Assembly (NCBI GenBank): GCA_964389475.1
Contig: CAYMFD010000170.1
Span: 1 to 5,435 of the forward strand
Length of the DNA: 5,435 nucleotides
DNA from: CAYMFD01 sp964389475
GTDB taxonomy: Bacteria > Bacteroidota > Bacteroidia > Chitinophagales > Saprospiraceae
Direction of reading: 5' to 3'
Positions 1 to 4,831 of the stretch are shown in pieces. How positions within the stretch are numbered: position 1 is the stretch's first letter; the number at the start of each line of letters is the position of its first letter. The notes under the pieces are model-generated. The model was given only the letters and a program-made list of their open reading frames with translations. It ran no database searches and had not been told where the DNA came from. A program made the position numbers and the translations under genes.

Positions 1-408
1 AACGAGTATGTAGGTCCTGATCGCTTGCAGCTGCCCAGCTATCAGATCAGGGCTATTAATGAGGCGCTAGCCATCATACCCAAAGCGATGCGGCAGCGGT
101 TTAAGTCGACAGCCATCAAGGACAGCTTTAATGGTTCTGGGTTATTGCGTATGATACTAGCCGATCCGTCAGAGTGTGTAGAGTCCGCCTCGATACTGCC
201 TGTTGTGCACCGACTATTTGACGTGGTAGAAGAGCGACCATATGGTGGTAACCTGCTCATGCACGTCCTCAAGGATATTGCTCACCACTTCGTCGATGAT
301 GAGGATACTGATGCACGAGATGTCTTACAGCGTCTCTTTGCTCTAGAGGATGAGTATCTCCAGGAGTATAAGAGTGATTTTTATTTTGGGGTCTATCGTA
401 AGAGGTAA
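1..408 (+). CDS. C-terminal part of an unrecognised protein (5' end outside the window)
   Basis: The reading frame is open from the first base to a TAA at 406-408, giving about 135 residues. A TTG at 25 could serve as a start, but the frame continues upstream of it in similar composition, so I read this as the end of a longer gene. I do not recognise the family. The visible part looks soluble and mostly helical, with no membrane segment or signal peptide. A basic stretch (KAMRQRFKSTAIKD) sits near the beginning, and the last third is acidic (FVDDEDTDARD, then LEDEYLQEYKSD) with a short aromatic/basic end (FYFGVYRKR). No catalytic motif stands out. It is separated from the next gene by a repeat-rich gap of about 700 bp, so it is unlikely to share the scpB promoter. 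Coding status is supported by length, codon use like its neighbours and the lack of a better frame. The function is unknown. Confidence 0.7.
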   Translation, partial: NEYVGPDRLQLPSYQIRAINEALAIIPKAMRQRFKSTAIKDSFNGSGLLRMILADPSECVESASILPVVHRLFDVVEERPYGGNLLMHVLKDIAHHFVDDEDTDARDVLQRLFALEDEYLQEYKSDFYFGVYRKR

Positions 409-448
409 TGAGTAGTTACAAAATTGATGTTTCAAGAAAACTCAGAGC

Positions 449-510
449 ATTGTCCGTTTCGTTGGATACTTCGGCAGGTGTTATCCTGAGTCTATCGAAG
501 TGAAGGCAAA
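449..510 (+). repeat. Composite palindromic repeat, copy A
   Basis: Three blocks are visible. A 13-mer attgtccgtttcg (449-461) recurs exactly at 559-571. A 34 nt palindromic core (468-501) begins acttcg and ends atcgaagt. A right flank follows, so that ctgagtctatcgaagt plus gaaggcaaa (486-510) matches 660-684 with 2 mismatches in 25. The outer arms of the core can pair as acttcg/cgaagt. I recall CTTCGAC...CTGAGT..ATCGAAGT palindromes as frequent intergenic elements in Bacteroidota genomes. Their role (termination, mRNA stability or a REP-like mobile element) is not shown here. Confidence 0.7.
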
Positions 511-558
511 TAATCTTACTATTTAGCAAGGAATTGATCCTGATTTATCGATTATATT

Positions 559-624
559 ATTGTCCGTTTCGCCGGACAGACGACACTTCGACGAGTGCTA
601 TGCTGAGTCCATCGAAGTACTCAG
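559..624 (+). repeat. Composite palindromic repeat, copy B
   Basis: This copy repeats the 13-mer attgtccgtttcg (559-571), then has the best-preserved 34 nt core at 585-618. In that core acttcga (585-591) pairs perfectly with tcgaagt (612-618). The inner block ctgagtccatcgaagt (603-618) matches copy A with two substitutions against 486-501 or 660-675. A second, competing hairpin is possible: ctgagt (603-608) with actcag (619-624), which uses part of the same sequence. No T-run follows, so it does not look like a classic intrinsic terminator. Confidence 0.7.
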
Positions 625-659
625 TGCATCGCCTCTGTTGCTAGATCAAAAGCGCTGCG

Positions 660-684
660 CTGAGTTTATCGAAGTGGAGGCAAA
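660..684 (+). repeat. Partial repeat, copy C (right half only)
   Basis: The block ctgagtttatcgaagt followed by ggaggcaaa differs from copy A (486-510) at 2 of 25 positions. The left arm expected about 34 nt upstream of 675 is not preserved. Instead a perfect 11 bp palindrome agcgc-t-gcgct lies immediately upstream and overlaps the block (651-661). The matching right flank (gaggcaaa) shows that copies A and C share more than the palindrome, so they look like decayed copies of one longer unit. Confidence 0.65.
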
Positions 685-688
685 CCTG

Positions 689-718
689 CCTACCTGGCAA
701 GCCAGCTTGGCAGGTAGG
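689..718. repeat. Strong hairpin / inverted repeat
   Basis: The left arm cctacctg (689-696) pairs with caggtagg (711-718). After one G/G mismatch (697/710) a further caag/cttg pairs (698-701 with 706-709), leaving a ccag loop. That is 12 base pairs with a tetraloop. No T-run follows on either strand, so rho-independent termination is doubtful. It begins 5 nt after repeat copy C and may be part of the same element cluster. Confidence 0.6.
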
Positions 719-886
719 AATCATAAAGGTGTAAGGTGAATGCTCCTTCGTCGCATCGTGTTTTGGTCTGTGCAAATTGCGTTGTCCTTAAGTTAAATCC
801 TTGTTTCCCCTACTATTAACAGTAACTTCAGAATTTATTTTTTATCGTAATATTTTATCAAAACTCTGCGGACCGCACATTTGCTG

Positions 887-951
887 ACGGCGACACTTTC
901 GCTGTACACCGACTGTTACCAGTCGCCGTGGTGTACTGAGTTTATAGAAGT
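887..951 (+). repeat. Diverged repeat copy D inside a structured element
   Basis: The block ctgagtttatagaagt (936-951) is one base different from copy C (660-675). The sequence before it folds well: gtacacc (904-910) pairs with ggtgtac (930-936), and the adjoining gactg (911-915) pairs with cagtc (920-924) around a ttac loop, with gccgt (925-929) bulged out. A competing pairing is also possible, acggcgac (887-894) with gtcgccgt (922-929). The first and second foldings cannot both form as simple stems. Confidence 0.5.
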
Positions 952-1073
952 ATCCCGCAATCGCAACAATCTCCAGAGGGACATCAGAATTATCTATTGG
1001 TTCCAATCAAAGTATTTACTAGAGGTAGTAGTCAACTACCATAGGCTGTTAAATAGAACGAGAACCTAAACAC

Positions 1074-1104
1074 TTGTCCTTTGCCAAAGGATATATCATC
1101 TTTG
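1074..1104 (+). promoter_or_regulatory. Bacteroidota-type promoter for scpB
   Basis: A TTG (1074-1076) stands 20 bp before CATCTTTG (1097-1104). The second box fits the Bacteroidota -7 consensus TAnnTTTG at all but the first base. Transcription would begin around 1110, giving a leader of only about 15 nt before the GTG at 1126. The spacer holds a perfect palindrome TCCTTTG-C-CAAAGGA (1077-1091), placed where a repressor or activator could act. The same TTG-N20-CATCTTTG layout recurs on the other strand before the thioredoxin-like gene. Confidence 0.6.
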
Positions 1105-1125
1105 TACGGACGTAACGACTGACTA

Positions 1126-1710
1126 GTGGACCAGATAGCAAGACATATTGAGAGTTTGATATTCGTAGCAGACCAGCCGCTGTCTGCCAGAGAGATCAGC
1201 ACGGTGCTCAACGATGCACATGGCTCACCCATCGCCAAGCAAGACCTCGATGATGCGCTAGAGGCCATCAAGCAGCGATATGCCAAAGACGACTATAGCT
1301 ATGAGCTAGTACATATCAATGGCGGATATCAGTTGATGACCAAGCCTGCCTACCACCATACGGTAGGTACCTACCTCAAGCAGCTCAACCGCAAAAAACT
1401 TAGCAAGTCCGCCCTCGAGACCTTGTCGATCATCGCCTACAGACAGCCCATCATTAAGAGTGAGATCGAGGCCGTCCGTGGCGTCAACTGCGACTATGCG
1501 GTGCAGAAACTATTGGACAAGGAGCTTGTTGAGATCCTAGGTCGTAGTGACGGACCAGGCCGACCGCTGCTGTACGGCACCAGCCCCAAGTTTATGGACT
1601 ACTTCGGCCTCAGCACGATCGCCGACCTGCCTAAGCTCAAGGATATAGCTCCGCCGGAGGATAGCATAGGCGAGGTCCCAGATCTTTCACCCAGTGATCA
1701 AGAAGAATAA
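1126..1710 (+). CDS. scpB: Segregation and condensation protein B
   Basis: ScpB is a non-SMC subunit of the SMC-ScpAB complex, which organises and segregates the chromosome. It binds ScpA as a dimer. The 194 residues match the family in length. An N-terminal winged helix (about 1-75) opens with DQIARHIESLIFVADQPLS, and a second winged helix (about 90-160) carries the family hallmark ALETLSIIAYRQP (96-108), then EIEAVRGVN (113-121), GRSDGPGRP (139-147) and a YFGL segment. The tail is short and acidic. The GTG start is chosen because it lies just after a good promoter and the N-terminus aligns with the family. No Shine-Dalgarno sequence is seen, as is common in this phylum. The scpA gene, often adjacent in other bacteria, is not in the window. 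The stop codon touches the next start, so this is the first gene of a three-gene operon. Confidence 0.95.
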   Translation: MDQIARHIESLIFVADQPLSAREISTVLNDAHGSPIAKQDLDDALEAIKQRYAKDDYSYELVHINGGYQLMTKPAYHHTVGTYLKQLNRKKLSKSALETLSIIAYRQPIIKSEIEAVRGVNCDYAVQKLLDKELVEILGRSDGPGRPLLYGTSPKFMDYFGLSTIADLPKLKDIAPPEDSIGEVPDLSPSDQEE

Positions 1711-2226
1711 ATGGATACACTTGTAAATAGAGTCGCTAATAGCCCCATCAAGACGATCAACCTAGAGGACTACTACCCTGATCATGCGGTCGTTGCTTTT
1801 GACCTTAAGGACTACCTCTACATGGAGTTGATGCTCAAGGAGAAGGACTTTCGTACGGCTCTGAAGGAGCATGACTGGGATCAGTACGGCGGCAAGGTGG
1901 TCTGTGTGTATTGCAGTAGCGACGCCATCATACCTATGTGGGCTTATATGCTGGTCGCTACCTACCTCAAGGGTAAAGTCCATGACGTCTACCAGGGTTC
2001 TACAGAAGCCTACTTAAAGAACTATTATCGAGACCAGATCAGGCAGCTACCTGTAGATATGTATCTCGACAAACCGGTCGTGATCAAGGGTTGCTCTGAC
2101 AAACCAGTACCCGCCGCCGCCTACATGGAGCTGACATTAAGGGTCCAGTCCGTAGCCAAGAGTATCATGTTCGGCGAGCCTTGCAGCACCGTACCCGTCT
2201 ACAAGCGTCCCAAGCCCGCCAAATGA
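1711..2226 (+). CDS. DUF2480 family protein
   Basis: This 171-residue soluble protein matches what I recall of DUF2480, a Bacteroidota family without an assigned function. Features I take as family-typical are an N-terminal INLEDYYP segment (16-23), FDLKDYLYMELMLKEKDFR (30-48), the WDQYGGKVVCVYCSSDAIIP block (56-75) followed by WAYMLVATYL, then IKGCSDKPVPAAAY (125-138), and the end GEPCSTVPVYKRPK (155-168). Its four cysteines are C65, C68, C128 and C158. The last three lie in the conserved blocks and could bind a metal or iron-sulphur cluster, which is inference only. I recall relatives near suf iron-sulphur assembly genes in other Bacteroidota, but none is visible here. It starts on the base after the scpB stop (TAA-ATG), so it is surely co-transcribed and probably translated by termination-reinitiation. 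Confidence 0.85.
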   Translation: MDTLVNRVANSPIKTINLEDYYPDHAVVAFDLKDYLYMELMLKEKDFRTALKEHDWDQYGGKVVCVYCSSDAIIPMWAYMLVATYLKGKVHDVYQGSTEAYLKNYYRDQIRQLPVDMYLDKPVVIKGCSDKPVPAAAYMELTLRVQSVAKSIMFGEPCSTVPVYKRPKPAK

Positions 2227-2351
2227 TCAAGTACCTTTTACTCAGTGCTATAGTATACCTGATGTATCGGGGTATGCGACCGAAATCAGAGATAGGACCT
2301 GGCCAGGAGCCGGAAGAAGATGGCTACTCAGATTATGAGGAGCTGGAGTGA
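2223..2351 (+). CDS. Small membrane-anchored protein, DUF4834-like
   Basis: This is a 42-residue open frame whose ATG overlaps the preceding stop as ATGA, a standard coupling arrangement, and which ends in TGA at 2349-2351. An N-terminal hydrophobic helix (KYLLLSAIVYLMY, 3-15) is followed by a basic turn (RGMRPK), a Gly/Pro/Glu linker and an acidic end YSDYEELE. That order (one membrane helix, linker, C-terminal acidic YxxYEE-type motif) resembles DUF4834 proteins of Bacteroidota, which are usually about twice as long, so this would be a short member. The function is unknown. Placement as third gene of the scpB operon, codon use and the tidy overlap support its being real. The family assignment is tentative. 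Confidence 0.65.
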   Translation: MIKYLLLSAIVYLMYRGMRPKSEIGPGQEPEEDGYSDYEELE

Positions 2352-2357
2352 GAGTGG

Positions 2358-2384
2358 CTTGTCACCAAGGTTGAGCCTGACAAG
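2358..2384. terminator. Hairpin between convergent genes, possible terminator
   Basis: The arms cttgtca (2358-2364) and tgacaag (2378-2384) are perfect inverted repeats around a 13 nt loop. They lie between the end of the DUF4834-like gene and the end of the Uma2-family gene on the opposite strand, where a shared terminator would be expected. No T-run follows in either direction, so efficient intrinsic termination is uncertain. Confidence 0.35.
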
Positions 2385-2385
2385 A

Positions 2386-2943
2386 CTATACAAGCTCACT
2401 AAAGTCCAACTCCACTTTACAGCCATCAGGTAACTCAAAGACGGCATTCTTGTAGTCGACGTACTTACCGTCCACTAGCTGCAGGATGACACTAGAATCA
2501 TCCTCTGGGTCGATCATGATGTAGTAGGGAATCCCAAAGTCCTGGTATAGTTCGCGCTTGACAGATTGATCTTTGAATCTAGTGCTAGGTGATAAGATCT
2601 CTACGACAAGGGCAGGAGGCCTATCTAGATATGATCCTGATACTTCGCCACAGATAATCAAGAGGTCTGGCTGGACGATTGTGTTTTCTTTTATGAGCAC
2701 GTCCACAGGCTGATAAACGGTGCAGTCACTACATCCGCCTTTGTCTAAGGCGTGAGAGAGCATGCGTCCTAATACATTTGCTATACGCTGATGCTTAAAC
2801 GATGGTGCTGGACTCATGGCAATAGCTACGCCGTCGATGACCTCCCATCTGCCCTCCCAGTGGCGGTAGTCGTCGTAGGTATAGTTTGGTAGTAATCGTG
2901 GTCCTAATCCCATCTTGTAAAGATAGTGACTGATACGATCCAT
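2386..2943 (-). CDS. Uma2 family (DUF820) PD-(D/E)XK nuclease-like protein
   Basis: The 185 residues fit the Uma2/DUF820 family of restriction-endonuclease-fold proteins, abundant in cyanobacteria and found in Bacteroidota. Family marks in order are YDDYRHWEGRWEVIDGVAIAMSP (23-45, with the typical 'E-hydrophobic-DG' and MSP), HQRIANVLGRML (51-62), VQPDLLIIC (90-98, D93), VVEILSPSTRFKD (113-125, E115), K129-RELY, and GIPYYIMIDPE (137-147). The D93...E115-x-L...K129 set corresponds to the presumed nuclease active site and looks intact. Biological substrates of the family are unclear. Many members are solitary and may be mobile-element relics, and no restriction methyltransferase is present here. 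I chose the ATG at 2943 rather than the in-frame TTG at 2964, because the family N-terminus fits and the upstream residues look unnatural. The gene follows folB by 63 bp on the same strand and may be read from the same transcript. Confidence 0.85.
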   Translation of the reverse strand: MDRISHYLYKMGLGPRLLPNYTYDDYRHWEGRWEVIDGVAIAMSPAPSFKHQRIANVLGRMLSHALDKGGCSDCTVYQPVDVLIKENTIVQPDLLIICGEVSGSYLDRPPALVVEILSPSTRFKDQSVKRELYQDFGIPYYIMIDPEDDSSVILQLVDGKYVDYKNAVFELPDGCKVELDFSELV

Positions 2944-3006
2944 TGTTGAGGATGCCCGATCCAAAGGCCATTGTGCTAGCCTTTAACTTGATTAGACGTC
3001 CACTCC

Positions 3007-3366
3007 TTACACCTCAAACGCCATCCTCACCACTGTACCCTCCAGCTTGCCGCCTAGTTGGGCACCGACCTTAGTTATCTGCACATGGCCTGCAGCGACA
3101 TTAGGCTGGGCCTCGATCTTGGCGATGATAGCCTGTATGACGGTTTCTAGCAGTTTTTTGGTCCTACTGATCTCGTCTGCTATGATCTGATAGAGTACCT
3201 CATAGTTAAGGGTGTCAGATAGTTCGTCGTGAGCACCAGGACTAGAAGCTAGTTGTATCTCACAGTCTACGATAAAGGTATGGCCGTACAGTTGCTCCTG
3301 CTCGTAGTAGCCGTGGTAGGCATGGAAGTGTGCTGCCTTGATACCTATGGTAGTCGTTGTAATCAC
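3007..3366 (-). CDS. folB: Dihydroneopterin aldolase
   Basis: FolB cleaves 7,8-dihydroneopterin to 6-hydroxymethyl-7,8-dihydropterin and glycolaldehyde in cytosolic folate synthesis. The 119 residues are the usual length for the family. By alignment from memory with the Staphylococcus aureus enzyme, the substrate-binding and catalytic residues are present: HG (18-19), E24 in EQEQLYGH (equivalent to E22), Y55 in DTLNYE (Y54), E74 in LLETV, and K100 in ITKVGAQ (K100). The segment after the lysine reads VGAQLGG rather than the common ENPPIPG or KLxPP form, a modest local departure. The start is a GTG overlapping the stop of the thioredoxin-like gene as GTGA, which implies translational coupling. 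No other folate gene is visible in the window. Confidence 0.92.
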   Translation of the reverse strand: MITTTTIGIKAAHFHAYHGYYEQEQLYGHTFIVDCEIQLASSPGAHDELSDTLNYEVLYQIIADEISRTKKLLETVIQAIIAKIEAQPNVAAGHVQITKVGAQLGGKLEGTVVRMAFEV

Positions 3367-3860
3367 AGTTGCTGTGAGAGTATGGTACTGATTTCGCTGA
3401 GTGACTGGTTGACACCTATGATGGCACCTTCTGGGCTGATGAGGTACTTGGTAGGTATCTCTCGCACCCCGTATAGCTGTGCTACTGGAGACTTAAATCG
3501 CTGTAGTTGCGGGATGTGGTAGTCCCAGGTGAGATTATCTTTATCAATAGCTTTTCTGAGACTGGCCTCATTTCGTTCTATGGCCACACTTATTATCTGG
3601 AAGTTATTACCAGCATGATCTTTATGCAACTGTACCAAGGCGGGATTCTCTCGTCTGCATGGGCCGCACCATGATCCCCAGAAGTCTAGTAAGACGTACT
3701 TACCTCTTAGGTCACTCAGGGTAAACTCGCTACCGTCGAGCATCTGGGAGGTAAAGTCTGGTGCCAGCTCTGCTTTGTTGTATTTAGGTAAGCGATACAG
3801 GTAGCTCGCCAGTAGGCCTAGCAGGAGGATAGCTAGGGCGATATTTAATAACTTAGACAT
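3363..3860 (-). CDS. Membrane-anchored thioredoxin-like protein (TlpA/ResA type)
   Basis: This is a thiol-disulphide oxidoreductase of the TlpA/ResA/AhpC-TSA group, probably tethered to the inner membrane and acting in the periplasm on protein disulphides or cytochrome c maturation. The 165 residues begin with one hydrophobic helix (4-21, followed by YR and LPKY), then a domain opening APDFTSQMLDG (33-43) and FTLSDLRGKYVLLDFWGSWCGPC, with the redox pair C65/C68 in WCGPC. The cis-proline region is VREIPTKYLI (132-141, P136). SVAIE (91-95) matches the TlpA strand before the central insertion. The ATG at 3860 is chosen over one 23 codons upstream, because it starts right at the membrane anchor and lies downstream of a promoter at 3888-3918 that the longer form would span. 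It is the first gene of a - strand unit with folB. Its substrate is unknown, and the folB link does not show a shared pathway. Confidence 0.9.
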   Translation of the reverse strand: MSKLLNIALAILLLGLLASYLYRLPKYNKAELAPDFTSQMLDGSEFTLSDLRGKYVLLDFWGSWCGPCRRENPALVQLHKDHAGNNFQIISVAIERNEASLRKAIDKDNLTWDYHIPQLQRFKSPVAQLYGVREIPTKYLISPEGAIIGVNQSLSEISTILSQQL

Positions 3861-3887
3861 CTGGTAGATCGTCTGATGATTGAGCGA

Positions 3888-3918
3888 CAAAGATGTACCT
3901 ATTATGACCATTGTGCAA
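3888..3918 (-). promoter_or_regulatory. Promoter for the thioredoxin-like/folB unit
   Basis: On the - strand a TTG (3918-3916) precedes CATCTTTG (3895-3888) by exactly 20 bp, the same boxes and spacing as the scpB promoter. Transcription would start near 3881, leaving about 20 nt before the ATG at 3860. Its -33 element lies one base from that of the opposing promoter. Confidence 0.55.
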
Positions 3919-3919
3919 C

Positions 3920-3949
3920 TTGTAGACACTTCACTAAACTGTACCTTCG
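3920..3949 (+). promoter_or_regulatory. Promoter for the flavin reductase/GNAT unit
   Basis: A TTG (3920-3922) lies 19 bp before TACCTTCG (3942-3949), which matches TAnnTTTG at all but one base (C for the third T). Transcription would begin near 3955, about 20 nt before the ATG at 3975. The two opposing TTG elements form CAA-C-TTG (3916-3922), so both promoters could hardly be occupied at once. Confidence 0.45.
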
Positions 3950-3974
3950 GCTGGCACTAATCATTAACGATCGT

Positions 3975-4829
3975 ATGAAACGCAAAATCTATCCAGACCA
4001 GACACCTACCAAGGACCTCCACCAATACCTGCTGGGGTCTATAGCACCTAGGCCCATAGCATTCGTCAGTACGATGAGTGAGGAAGGCGTCGCCAATCTA
4101 GCCCCTTATAGTTTTTTCAATTGCTTCTCTAGTAACCCGCCGATCATGGTGTTTAGCGCCAATCGTAGGGTTAGGGACAATACGACTAAAGATACGCTGG
4201 CCAATGTCTTGCTCAATAAAGAGGTGGTCGTCAATGTAGTAAACTACGATATCGTAAGGCAGATGGCCCTGACGTCCGTCGAGTTTGAGTCATCGGTCAG
4301 TGAATTTGCCAAGTCAGGCCTCACGCCTGTTGATAGTGAGTTCGTGGCACCGCCAGCGGTACTAGAGTCGCCAGTTAATATGGAGTGTGTGGTAAAGGAC
4401 GTGATCACGCTGGGGACCCATGGTGGTGCTGGACACTTAATCATATGCGAGATGAAGGTCATGCACATAGATGAGGCGGTGCTAGACGGTGATCGCATCG
4501 ATCCGCATAAGATCGACCTGATGGGACGTATGGGTCGTGCTTATTACGTACGAGCTAGTGGACAGGCGGTGCATTCTATCTATCAAGATATTAAGCCAGG
4601 CGTCATCGGTTACGATGCATTACCAGAGCACATAAGGCAGAGCGACGTCCTGACGGGCAACGAGATCGCCCAGCTCGCGGCAGAAAGAGATCTACCAAGT
4701 AAGGAAGCTCTCGCACAGGCAGACGTATCCTCTGTGGACCCTACCGAGATACACAAGACTATAAGTGACCTGCTGGGCAATGACCAGTCGCAGCAAGCCT
4801 TGGTGATAGCTTATGCTTATGCGGGCTAG
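3975..4829 (+). CDS. Flavin reductase-like FMN-binding protein
   Basis: The 284-residue protein belongs to the flavin reductase-like (DIM6/NTAB) FMN-binding split-barrel group. Members reduce flavin with NAD(P)H or bind FMN for other redox reactions. The precise reaction cannot be read from sequence. The domain spans about 18-195. It begins YLLGSIAPRPIAFVSTMSEEG (18-38, RPIAFVST typical), continues NLAPYSFFNCFSSNPPIMVFS (41-61, the flavin-contacting block), KDTLANVLLNKEVVVNVVN (72-90), and later a GTHGGAGHLIICEM strand (147-160) and GRMGRAYYVRA (184-194). The last 90 residues are a charged, helical extension beyond the minimal domain, which I recall as present in some Bacteroidota homologues. 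The ATG at 3975 is chosen: an ATG 33 codons upstream would place non-family, Cys-rich sequence in front and cross the promoter. The GNAT gene follows at once. Confidence 0.88.
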   Translation: MKRKIYPDQTPTKDLHQYLLGSIAPRPIAFVSTMSEEGVANLAPYSFFNCFSSNPPIMVFSANRRVRDNTTKDTLANVLLNKEVVVNVVNYDIVRQMALTSVEFESSVSEFAKSGLTPVDSEFVAPPAVLESPVNMECVVKDVITLGTHGGAGHLIICEMKVMHIDEAVLDGDRIDPHKIDLMGRMGRAYYVRASGQAVHSIYQDIKPGVIGYDALPEHIRQSDVLTGNEIAQLAAERDLPSKEALAQADVSSVDPTEIHKTISDLLGNDQSQQALVIAYAYAG

Positions 4830-4831
4830 TG

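Larger units (their letters stand above)
409..1073. other. Long intergenic region with palindromic repeats, no credible gene
   Basis: No convincing protein or structural RNA gene is visible on either strand. From left to right it holds a composite repeat with a 34 nt palindrome (449-510), a second copy (559-624), a partial third copy (660-684), an unrelated strong hairpin (689-718), an AT-rich stretch with short T and A runs (about 785-865), and a structured fourth, diverged copy (887-951). The scpB promoter follows from 1074. The only longer frame, at 881-1069, runs through the repeat and looks like translated repeat sequence. The AT-rich part could hide a promoter or small RNA start, but I see no consensus -7 element good enough to call. 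Confidence 0.7.

Noticed and set aside
42..272. A - strand frame of 76 codons opposite the first gene
   Set aside because: Low-complexity Ser/Arg composition and full overlap with the open + strand frame mark it as a shadow.
785..865. AT-rich stretch considered as a promoter, terminator or origin element
   Set aside because: T-runs are present but no hairpin directly precedes them and no TAnnTTTG box with a suitable TTG partner is convincing.
449..951. Possible CRISPR array or origin repeats
   Set aside because: The repeat blocks start at 486, 603, 660 and 936, so spacing is irregular. The units are degenerate and palindromic, and no cas gene or dnaA-box series is present.
881..1069. A 62-codon + strand frame in the intergenic region, starting with TTG
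   Set aside because: It runs through the hairpin and repeat copy D. The peptide portion TEFIEVS is the translation of the repeat block ctgagtttatagaagt, a kind of false gene I recall as common in Bacteroidota annotations. It has no supported start and no family resemblance.
3253..3522. An 89-codon + strand frame opposite folB and the thioredoxin-like gene
   Set aside because: It is a shadow of two well-supported - strand genes, and its product has no recognisable pattern.
3861..3929. N-terminal extension of the thioredoxin-like gene by 23 codons
   Set aside because: The added residues precede the membrane anchor, do not look like a signal sequence and would span the predicted -7 box. The ATG at 3860 fits better.
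3876..3974. N-terminal extension of the flavin reductase gene by 33 codons
   Set aside because: It would overlap the opposite-strand promoter and gene start, is rich in Cys, His and Tyr unlike the family, and covers the likely + strand promoter.
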